A stretch of DNA of 64,000 nt from Sphingomonas endophytica (GTDB lineage Bacteria; Pseudomonadota; Alphaproteobacteria; Sphingomonadales; Sphingomonadaceae): the NCBI RefSeq assembly GCF_001476895.1, contig NZ_LDTB01000009.1:33147-97146 (forward strand), in the 5' to 3' direction. The number at the start of each line of letters is the position of its first letter. Within the stretch, counting starts at the first letter, position 1. Shown one piece after another: positions 27,448-35,102 of this stretch. The position numbers and the translations under genes are program-made. Below the pieces are notes generated by a model that did no database searches, was not told the DNA's origin, and worked only from the letters and a program-made list of their open reading frames with translations.

Positions 27448-28731
27448 ATGATGACCGATCAGCCCGTACACGCAAATGGCTCGCCGGGCGCGAGCATGGA
27501 TCGCCGGATCGAACGCCCCAAGGCGGCGTGGTGGCGGCGGCGCGAGGTGGTGATCGCGGCGGCGGTGGCGATTGCCGCGCCGCTCGGCTGGCAGATGCTC
27601 CCCGCCAGCGGATCGACCGACATCAAGCTGGCCGATATCGAAACCGGCGCGGTGACGCGCGCGCCCTTCGCCGATTACCTGCCGGTGCGCGCCACGGTCG
27701 CGCCGCGCGTCACGACCTTGGTCGGCGTGCTGACCGGCGGGCAGGTCGAGAAACTGCTGGTGCAGGACGGCGCGATGGTGACGGACGGGCAGCCGCTGGC
27801 GACGCTCGCCAACCCCGAACTGCGGCTGGACGTACTGACCCGCGAGGCCTCGATCGCCAGTCAATTGGGTAGCGTCGCAGGCGAGAACCTGGGGATCGAG
27901 CGCAACCGGCTAGACCGTGCCGGGCAGATCGCGCAGGCGAACTACGATCTCATCAAGGCGCGGCGCGACCTGTCGATCCGCCAGCAGCTCCACGATCAGG
28001 GTTTCCTGTCGGACGCGGGCGTGAAGAGCTACGCCGAGGAGGCGGCCTATCAGGAGAAGCGGCTCGCCCAGCTTCAGTCGGGTGGTGCGGCGGAGGCGCG
28101 GATCACCGCGACCCAGGGCCAGCGGCTCGACGATACGCGCGGCCGGCTGGAGCGCAACATGGCGGCGGTGCGCGCCGGGCTCGACGCGCTGACGATCCGC
28201 GCGTCGGCGAGCGGGCGGCTGACCAATTTCACGATCCAGCCCGGCCAGACGCTGAAGCCCGGCGACCCGGCGGGGCAGATCGACAGCGAAGGCTCGTGGA
28301 AGCTGACGGCCGACGTGGACGAATATTACCTCGGCCGTGTCGCAGTCGGGCAGAAGGCGCGCGCCGGCGACGCGGTACTGACCGTCTCCAAGGTGTTGCC
28401 GGCGGTGAAGGACGGGCGGTTTCGGGCGGAGCTGACGTTCGATCGCACCGCGCCGACCGGGCTTAACCGTGGGCAAACGCTGGACATTCGCATCACCCTG
28501 GGCAGCACCGCACCCGCGCTGGTCGCGCCGGTCGGCGGCTGGCTGGAGGCCGGGGGCGGATCGTCGGTGTTCGTGATCGACCCCGACGGCGGACACGCCC
28601 GCCGCCGGGCGATCAGGACCGGGCGGCGCAATCCCGAGCAGGTCGAGATCCTGTCCGGCCTCGCCGCCGGGGACCGCATCGTCACCACCAACACATCGTC
28701 CGTGAAGGGCGACATCCTCAACCTCCGTTGA
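27448..28731 (+). CDS. Periplasmic adaptor (membrane fusion) protein, MacA/HlyD type
   Basis: A 427-residue protein with one N-terminal membrane segment (VVIAAAVAIAAPLGWQM) and a periplasmic body. It has a split biotinyl-lipoyl domain (VGVLTGGQVEKLLVQDGAMV and LTIRASASGRLTNFTIQPGQ), a coiled coil (about residues 130-240), a beta-barrel domain (WKLTADVDEYYLGRVAVGQK) and a C-terminal membrane-proximal domain (VEILSGLAAGDRIVTTN). It links the inner-membrane permeases to the TolC-like channel encoded at the end of the operon. Two adjacent ATGs (27448 and 27451) are possible starts. It is the first gene of the export operon. Confidence 0.9.
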   Translation: MMTDQPVHANGSPGASMDRRIERPKAAWWRRREVVIAAAVAIAAPLGWQMLPASGSTDIKLADIETGAVTRAPFADYLPVRATVAPRVTTLVGVLTGGQVEKLLVQDGAMVTDGQPLATLANPELRLDVLTREASIASQLGSVAGENLGIERNRLDRAGQIAQANYDLIKARRDLSIRQQLHDQGFLSDAGVKSYAEEAAYQEKRLAQLQSGGAAEARITATQGQRLDDTRGRLERNMAAVRAGLDALTIRASASGRLTNFTIQPGQTLKPGDPAGQIDSEGSWKLTADVDEYYLGRVAVGQKARAGDAVLTVSKVLPAVKDGRFRAELTFDRTAPTGLNRGQTLDIRITLGSTAPALVAPVGGWLEAGGGSSVFVIDPDGGHARRRAIRTGRRNPEQVEILSGLAAGDRIVTTNTSSVKGDILNLR

Positions 28732-28742
28732 AAGAGCCGATC

Positions 28743-29420
28743 ATGATCCGTCTCGAGAATATCCAGCGCCGCTACATCTCCGACGAGGTGGAGACGACCG
28801 CGCTGGCGGACATCAACCTGCATGTCGCGGCGGGCGAGTTCGTCGCGATCATGGGGCCGTCCGGCTGCGGAAAATCGACCTTGCTCAACACGTTGGGCAC
28901 GGTCGATCGCCCGACCGGCGGGCGGTACATGTTCGGCGACCGCGACCTGGCGGCGCTGGACGAGAAGGAACTGGCCGCGTTTCGCGGCAGCACGCTGGGC
29001 TTCGTGTTCCAGAGCTTCAACCTGATCGACGAACTGACGATCGAGGAGAATGTCGCGCTGGGCCTCGCCTATCGCAAGGATGCCGGAGACCGGCGCGCAC
29101 GGGTGGCGGCGGCGATGGACAAGGTCGGGATCGCGCATCGCTCGCGACATTTTCCGCATCAATTGTCGGGTGGTCAGCAACAACGCGCCGCGATTGCGCG
29201 GGCGATCGTCGGCGATCCGAAGCTGATCCTCGCCGACGAGCCGACCGGCAACCTGGACACCGCCAATGGCGAGCAGGTGATGAGCATCCTGATGGGGCTG
29301 AACGACGAGGGCGCGACGATCGTGATGGTCACGCACTCGCCCAGCCACGCGGACATGGCGAAGCGGCGGATCGACATGCTCGACGGCCGGATCGTCGCCA
29401 GCGCGATGCGCGCATTGTGA
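28743..29420 (+). CDS. ABC transporter ATPase, MacB/LolD type
   Basis: A 225-residue ATPase. Walker A is GPSGCGKST (residue 39), the Q loop is in GFVFQSFNLIDELTIEENVA, the signature is LSGGQQQRAAIARAI, Walker B is LILADEPTGNLDT and the switch His is in VMVTHSPSHADMA. The LIDELT/ENV pattern and short length place it with LolD/MacB ATPases that power mechanotransmission through FtsX-type permeases rather than substrate channels. The start ATG at 28743 follows an AAAGAG site; a TTG at 28728 overlaps the adaptor stop and is less likely. It is the only ATPase for three permease genes. Confidence 0.94.
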   Translation: MIRLENIQRRYISDEVETTALADINLHVAAGEFVAIMGPSGCGKSTLLNTLGTVDRPTGGRYMFGDRDLAALDEKELAAFRGSTLGFVFQSFNLIDELTIEENVALGLAYRKDAGDRRARVAAAMDKVGIAHRSRHFPHQLSGGQQQRAAIARAIVGDPKLILADEPTGNLDTANGEQVMSILMGLNDEGATIVMVTHSPSHADMAKRRIDMLDGRIVASAMRAL

Positions 29421-29437
29421 CAGAGGGGAGTAGCGGA

Positions 29438-30148
29438 ATGATGAAGCGGATGACGGGCGTGGCGCTGTGTGCGCTGCTGGGTGGGTGCGTGGTCGCGGTC
29501 GGATCGAGCGACGCCGGGCCGATGCGGGGCGTCGAGACGAAGCGGTTCGAGGTTGCCGGCTTCGACGCGATCGAGCTGGCCGGGAGCGACAATCTGCGGG
29601 TCGTGCGCAGCGATGGCATGTCGGTGGTGGCGAGCGGCGATCCGCGCGCGATCGACGCGCTGCGGGTGACGGTCGAGGGCGGGACGTTGCGGGTCACGCG
29701 CAAGCCGGGCACCTGGCAGGACCGGGGCGCGATGGTGACGGTGACGGTCCCGTCGCTGCGCGCGGCGACGCTGTCCGGGTCGGGCGACATGGAGGTGGAG
29801 GCCGCCACCGCACCGACGTTCGACGCGCGGCTGGCGGGATCGGGCGACCTGATCCTGCGCGGGGTGCGCGGCGACACGATGCGCGTCGAGTTGGCCGGGT
29901 CGGGCGACCTGACCGCCAGCGGACGCGCGCGGCAGGTCGAGATCCGCGCGGCCGGGTCCGGCGATGTCGATGCGCGGGCGCTGGAGGTGCGTGACCTGCG
30001 CGTCGACGTGAGCGGCAGCGGCGACGTCCGCGCGCAGGCGTCGGGCACTGCCGGCCTCTCCGCCGACGGTTCGGGTGACGTGACGGTCACGGGCCCGGCG
30101 CGCTGCACCGTCCGCAAGGGCGGCAGCGGCGACGTGCGCTGCGGCTGA
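29438..30148 (+). CDS. DUF2807 (GIN domain) lipoprotein
   Basis: A 236-residue lipoprotein: MMKRMTGVALCALLGGC is a lipoprotein signal with lipobox ALLGGC. The mature part is a DUF2807 right-handed beta-helix in which the motif GSGD recurs about every 15-22 residues (LSGSGDMEVE, LAGSGDLILR, LAGSGDLTAS, AAGSGDVDAR, VSGSGDVRAQ, ADGSGDVTVT, KGGSGDVRCG). The function is unknown; the fold suggests binding to envelope polymers or acting as a scaffold. A GAGGGGAG site precedes the ATG. It sits inside the export operon between the ATPase and the first permease, so it may be an accessory part or a cargo. Confidence 0.87.
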   Translation: MMKRMTGVALCALLGGCVVAVGSSDAGPMRGVETKRFEVAGFDAIELAGSDNLRVVRSDGMSVVASGDPRAIDALRVTVEGGTLRVTRKPGTWQDRGAMVTVTVPSLRAATLSGSGDMEVEAATAPTFDARLAGSGDLILRGVRGDTMRVELAGSGDLTASGRARQVEIRAAGSGDVDARALEVRDLRVDVSGSGDVRAQASGTAGLSADGSGDVTVTGPARCTVRKGGSGDVRCG

Positions 30149-30152
30149 TCCG

Positions 30153-32603
30153 ATGACGAACCGCTACGCCCTGCTGTCGCTGTACCGATCGCTGACGCGG
30201 CACAGGCTGTATGCCGCGCTCGACATCGGCGGGCTGGCGGTGGGCGTGGCGGTGTTCCTGGTGCTGGGGCTGTACGTGCGGTTCGAGACCAGCTTCGAGC
30301 GCTGGCTGCCGCGCCACGACCAGATCTATCTGATCCAGACCGAACTGCATCTACCCGGCAGCCCGTTCAACGGCGCCTATCCCGCCAGCATGGCCGGGAT
30401 GCTGGAGCAGTTGCGCGAGGACTTCCCCGGCCTGACCGGCACGCGCATCCGGGGCGGGGCGGGGGCGGGCAGCGTGACGCGGAACGGCATCGCGCAGCGC
30501 GAGGATGTCGCGCAGGTCGATGCGTCGTTCTTCGACGTGTTCGACCTGCCGATGGTCGCGGGCGACGGGCGGCGCGCGCTGGCCGATCCGTCGGCGGCGC
30601 TCGTCAGCCGGTCGGCGGCGCGCAAGTATTTCGGGAGTGCGGACCCGATCGGTCAGACGATGACGATCGGCTTCGACGGGCCGCAGGTGTTCCGCGTGGC
30701 GGGGGTGTTCGAGGACCTGCCCGCCAACAGTGATCTGCGCGCGGCGATCCTGACGCCGATCCCGCGCACCCCGCCGCCGATGCGCTGGGACTGGTATCGC
30801 TGGGGAACGGCGGCGGTGATGACCTTCGTGCGCTTTCCCACGCGCGCCGCCGCGGATGCTTTCGCGGCCAAGCTGCCCGCGTTCCTCAAGCGGCGTGTGG
30901 GCCATGATTTCGGGCCGGACCCGAATGCGATCCTGTCGCTGCCGCTGCTGCCGCTGACCGACCTGCACCTGCAACCGCCGGGCGCGGAGAGTGCCAGCCG
31001 CGTCGCCGCGCTGGTGACGCTGGCGATCGTCGGTGCGCTGACGCTGCTGATCGCGATCGTCAATTACGTGAACCTCGCCACCGCGCGCGCCGGGCTGCGC
31101 GCGCGTGAGGTGGCGATGCGCAAGGTCGTCGGAGCCAGCCGGGGCGCGCTGATCGCGCAATTCATGGCCGAGGCGGTGTTGGCGAGCGCGCTGGCGACGC
31201 TGGTCGGGCTGATCCTGACCGAGCTGGCGCTGCCGTTCGTCAACGCCACCGCCGGTTTGTCGCTGAGCGTGCCCTATGCCACGCTGGTTCCCGCGCTGAT
31301 CGCGCTGGCGGCCGGGGTCGGTGTGATCGCGGGCTCCTATCCCGCGCTGCTGCTGTCGCGCTTCCCGGCGGCGGCGGTGCTGGCGAGCGCGCGGACGCCC
31401 GGTGGCGGGCGCGCGGGCACGCGGCTGCGCGAGGTACTGGTGGTCGTGCAGTTCGGGCTGGCCATCGCGCTGTTGACCGGGACGCTGGTGCTGGTCGCGC
31501 AGACACGGCATCTGCGGCAGACCGATCTCGGTTTTCGGCGTGACGGCCTGCTGACCTTGCCGTCCTTCGCCGCCGACGATCTCGCACGCGAGCAGCGGCA
31601 GGCGCTGCTGGCCGCTTTCCGCGCAATCCCCGGCGTGGTCGCGGTCGGCACGGCGGATGCCGTTCCCGGCGACGGGGTGGCAAGCGCCACCGAACAGGGC
31701 GGGGCGGGCGTCGACATCATCGCGATGCCGGGACAGCCCGGCCCCGGCCTGACGGTGTTGCGCGTCAACAGCGGCCCTGATTTCTTCCGCGCCTATGCCC
31801 CGCGCCTGCTCGCCGGGCGGTTGCTCGACGACGCGCATCGCCGCGACGATGCGACCGACTGGACGAAGGGCAAGGACGGCTTCAACGTCGTCGTCGATCG
31901 CACCGCCGTCGCGGCGCTCGGCTTCCGCTCTCCGCAGGCCGCGATCGGGCAGACGGTCGGCGGGGCGCAGCCACGCACGATCGTCGGCGTGATCGAGCCG
32001 CTGCGCTTCTTCTCGCCGCGCCGCCCGCAAAGCCCGACCTTCTATTTTCATTATCCGGCGCTGCCGCCGCGCGGGATGGCGACGCTGCGCTATGCGGGTG
32101 ACGCGCGCGCCGTGCAGGCGGCGGTGGCGGCGGCGTGGCACCGGATCGCGCCGCAGGTACCGCTGGTCGCCGAACCGGTCGATCGCCGCCTGCGCGAGTT
32201 CTACGCCGCCGATGATCGCGCCGCGCGCCTGCTGGGGGTCGGTGCGCTGCTGGCGGTCGCGATCGCGTGCATCGGTCTGTGGGGTCTTGCCGCCTTCAAC
32301 GCCGCGCGGCGGATGCACGAGATCGGCATCCGCAAGGTGCTGGGCGCGTCGTCCGGCGACATCGCGCGGCTGTTGACCGGGCAGTTCCTGCGTCCGGTGG
32401 TGATCGCCAACCTGCTCGCCTGGCCGCTCGCCTGGGTCGCGATGCGCAAATGGCTGGCGGGCTTCTCGGACCGCATTGCCCTGTCGCCGCTGTATTTCCT
32501 GACCGCCAGCCTGCTCGCGTTGCTGGTCGCGGTCGCCACCATCCTGTTCCAATCGCTGCGCGCCAGCCGCGCGGCCCCCGCCTGGGCGCTCCGCCATGAC
32601 TGA
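30153..32603 (+). CDS. ABC transporter permease 1, MacB/FtsX type
   Basis: An 816-residue permease with two FtsX modules, each about four membrane helices with a large periplasmic MacB-PCD domain. The first helix is ALDIGGLAVGVAVFLVLGLY (about 25-45). The first FtsX core is LTLLIAIVNYVNLATARAGL followed by REVAMRKVVGASRGALIAQF, and the second is ARRMHEIGIRKVLGASSGDI near the C terminus. It starts LLSLYRSLTRHRLYAALDIG, and its two paralogues start almost identically. It likely forms dimers with the upstream ATPase and pushes periplasmic substrate into the adaptor/TolC duct. It is four bases after the DUF2807 gene. Confidence 0.92.
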   Translation: MTNRYALLSLYRSLTRHRLYAALDIGGLAVGVAVFLVLGLYVRFETSFERWLPRHDQIYLIQTELHLPGSPFNGAYPASMAGMLEQLREDFPGLTGTRIRGGAGAGSVTRNGIAQREDVAQVDASFFDVFDLPMVAGDGRRALADPSAALVSRSAARKYFGSADPIGQTMTIGFDGPQVFRVAGVFEDLPANSDLRAAILTPIPRTPPPMRWDWYRWGTAAVMTFVRFPTRAAADAFAAKLPAFLKRRVGHDFGPDPNAILSLPLLPLTDLHLQPPGAESASRVAALVTLAIVGALTLLIAIVNYVNLATARAGLRAREVAMRKVVGASRGALIAQFMAEAVLASALATLVGLILTELALPFVNATAGLSLSVPYATLVPALIALAAGVGVIAGSYPALLLSRFPAAAVLASARTPGGGRAGTRLREVLVVVQFGLAIALLTGTLVLVAQTRHLRQTDLGFRRDGLLTLPSFAADDLAREQRQALLAAFRAIPGVVAVGTADAVPGDGVASATEQGGAGVDIIAMPGQPGPGLTVLRVNSGPDFFRAYAPRLLAGRLLDDAHRRDDATDWTKGKDGFNVVVDRTAVAALGFRSPQAAIGQTVGGAQPRTIVGVIEPLRFFSPRRPQSPTFYFHYPALPPRGMATLRYAGDARAVQAAVAAAWHRIAPQVPLVAEPVDRRLREFYAADDRAARLLGVGALLAVAIACIGLWGLAAFNAARRMHEIGIRKVLGASSGDIARLLTGQFLRPVVIANLLAWPLAWVAMRKWLAGFSDRIALSPLYFLTASLLALLVAVATILFQSLRASRAAPAWALRHD

Positions 32604-32639
32604 GCCGCTCCTCTCTTTCTCTTGCAAGGACGTGTCGTG

Positions 32640-35063
32640 ATGAACCGCTTCGCCCTTCTGTCGCTCTACCGGTCGCTGACGCGGCACAAACTCTATGCCG
32701 CGCTCAATATCGGCGGGCTGGCGGTCGGGATCGCGGTGTTCCTGGTGCTGGGGCTGTACGTCCGGTTCGAGACCAGCTTCGACAAATGGATTCCGCGCCA
32801 CGACCGCATCTATGTCGTGCAAACCGTCTGGAACCTGCCGGGCAGCCCGTTCAACGGGCGCGAATCCCAGACGATGGGCGGTCTGCTGACGCAATTGCGG
32901 GAGGATTTCCCCGGCACGGTCGGCACGCGCATCTGGGGCGGGGAGGGGGCGGGCAGCGTCCTGCGGCGCGGCGTGGCCACCAAGGAGGATGTGGCCGAGG
33001 TCGATTCGTCGTTCTTCGACGTGTTCGACCTGCCGATGGTGAGTGGCGACGGGAGACGTGCGCTGGCCGATCCGTCCGGCGCGATCATCAGCGAGACGCT
33101 GGCGCGCAAATATTTCGGCACCAGCGATCCGATCGGGCAGACGATCACGGCCAGCTACGAACAGCCGCGCAATTACCGCATCGGCGGGGTCTTCCGCGAC
33201 CTGCCCGCGAACAGCGAGCAGAAGCTGTCGCTGATCCTGCCGCTGCCGAAGGGCGATCGTAACGACAATTGGTCGCATTGGGGCAGCTCGCACCTGCAAA
33301 CCTATCTGCGGTTCGACACGCCGGCGGCGGCGCGCGCGTTCGAGCAGAAGCTGTCGGCGTTTGTCGATCGCCGCGCCTTGAAAGACATGGGGCCGCATGC
33401 CTCGAAGATGCAGAATCTGGCGCTTCTGCCGCTGACCGAGGATCATCTCGCGTCGCGGACGGGCGGCGTATCGAGCAAGAAGCTGACCGTCGTCACGCTC
33501 GGTCTGGTCGGCGCGCTGACGCTGCTGATCGCGATCGTCAATTACGTGAATCTCGCCACCGCGCGTGCCGGACTGCGGGCGCGCGAGGTCGCGATGCGCA
33601 AGGTGCTGGGGGCGGATCGCGGCGCGCTGGTGGCGCAATTCCTGGGCGAGGCCATGCTGACGGTCGGCATCGCGGCGCTGGGTGGGCTGATCCTCGCCGA
33701 GCTCGGCCTGCCGCTGGTCAATGCCGCGGGCGGGCTGTCGCTGGCGATCCCCTATGCGCTAGTGGTGCCGGGGCTGGCGGTGCTGGTGCTGCTGGTCGGT
33801 GCGCTGGCGGGTTTCTATCCGGCGCTGCTGTTGTCGCGCTTCCCCGCCGCCGCCGTGCTGGCGTCATCGCGCTCGCCCGGCGGCGGGCGTGCGGGGACGC
33901 GCGTGCGTGAGGCACTCGTCGTGCTGCAGTTCGGGCTGGCGATCGCGTTCATGATCGGCACCGTCGTGCTGCTCGCGCAGACACGCCATGTCCGGCAGGC
34001 CGATGTCGGCTATCAGCGCGACGGCCTCATCATCGTCCGGTCGATTTCCGACGACACGGTCACGCCGGTGCAGCGTCGTGCGGTGCTGGAGGCGATCCGC
34101 GCGCTGCCGGGCGTCCAGAAGGTGGCGCTGGGCGGCGAGGGTGCGGGCGGCAGCGGCTCCAAGAACGGCGACAACGTGCCGTTGCCGGGCGTGCCGGGCG
34201 ACGGTCCGAACCTGCGCTGGGTCACGACGGGGCCGGGATTCTTCGATGTCTATGGCGCGCGGTTGATCGCCGGTCGCCTATTCGATCCGGCACGGCGCGA
34301 GGACGATCAGCAATCGGTGGATATGGCGAAGGGGACCAACATCCTCATCAATCGCCTCGCCGTGAAGCAATTGCGCTTCGCCTCGCCCGAGGCGGCGGTC
34401 GGCAAGACCGTCGGTGGCGATCGTCCGCGCACGATCGTCGGGGTCATCGAGAACATGCGCTTCGACACGCCGCGTGATCCGATCGCGCCGACCTATTTCT
34501 ATTATGTCAGCGATCCCGCGACGAACGCCAACATGATCGCCAATGTCCGCTACAGCGGCGATCCGCGCGCGATGCTGGCGGCGATCCGGACGGTCTGGCA
34601 GCGGATGGCGCCGCAGGTGCCGTTCAATGGCGATACCGCCGACAACCGGCTGGCGCGCTATTATCAGGCGGACGAGCAGACGGCGCGAATGTTCGGCATC
34701 GGCGCGGGGCTGGCGGTGCTGATCGGGTGCGTCGGATTGTGGGGGCTGGCCTCGTTCAACACCCAGCGGCGGGTCAAGGAGATCGGCATCCGCAAGACGC
34801 TGGGCGCGTCGGCGCCGGATATCGTCAAGCTGCTGGTCGGCCAGTTCCTGCGCCCGGTGCTGATCGCCAATCTGGTCGCCTGGCCGCTGGCGTTCGTGGC
34901 GATGCGGACGTGGCTGGCCGGGTTCGACGACCGTGTCGCGCTGTCGCCGCTCTACTTCCTCGGCGCGACATTGGTGGCGATCGCGATCGCGGTGCTGACG
35001 GTGCTGGGCCAGTCGCTGCGCGCCAGCCGTGCGGCCCCGGCCTGGGCGCTGCGCCATGACTGA
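32640..35063 (+). CDS. ABC transporter permease 2, MacB/FtsX type
   Basis: An 807-residue paralogue of the preceding permease. The order of domains is the same: first helix (ALNIGGLAVGIAVFLVLGLY), MacB-PCD with SFNGREx-like PFNGRESQTMGGLLTQLRED, FtsX core LTLLIAIVNYVNLATARAGL, REVAMRKVLGADRGALVAQF, a second module with RRVKEIGIRKTLGASAPDIV, and the shared C terminus SLRASRAAPAWALRHD. The ATG at 32640 is chosen because a GCAAGGA site lies 10 bases before and the same block precedes permease 3. The central periplasmic portion differs most from permease 1, so substrate specificity may differ. Confidence 0.92.
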   Translation: MNRFALLSLYRSLTRHKLYAALNIGGLAVGIAVFLVLGLYVRFETSFDKWIPRHDRIYVVQTVWNLPGSPFNGRESQTMGGLLTQLREDFPGTVGTRIWGGEGAGSVLRRGVATKEDVAEVDSSFFDVFDLPMVSGDGRRALADPSGAIISETLARKYFGTSDPIGQTITASYEQPRNYRIGGVFRDLPANSEQKLSLILPLPKGDRNDNWSHWGSSHLQTYLRFDTPAAARAFEQKLSAFVDRRALKDMGPHASKMQNLALLPLTEDHLASRTGGVSSKKLTVVTLGLVGALTLLIAIVNYVNLATARAGLRAREVAMRKVLGADRGALVAQFLGEAMLTVGIAALGGLILAELGLPLVNAAGGLSLAIPYALVVPGLAVLVLLVGALAGFYPALLLSRFPAAAVLASSRSPGGGRAGTRVREALVVLQFGLAIAFMIGTVVLLAQTRHVRQADVGYQRDGLIIVRSISDDTVTPVQRRAVLEAIRALPGVQKVALGGEGAGGSGSKNGDNVPLPGVPGDGPNLRWVTTGPGFFDVYGARLIAGRLFDPARREDDQQSVDMAKGTNILINRLAVKQLRFASPEAAVGKTVGGDRPRTIVGVIENMRFDTPRDPIAPTYFYYVSDPATNANMIANVRYSGDPRAMLAAIRTVWQRMAPQVPFNGDTADNRLARYYQADEQTARMFGIGAGLAVLIGCVGLWGLASFNTQRRVKEIGIRKTLGASAPDIVKLLVGQFLRPVLIANLVAWPLAFVAMRTWLAGFDDRVALSPLYFLGATLVAIAIAVLTVLGQSLRASRAAPAWALRHD

Positions 35064-35102
35064 CGATCGCCGCTTCGCCCACTCATCCAAGGACGTGTCG
35101 CG

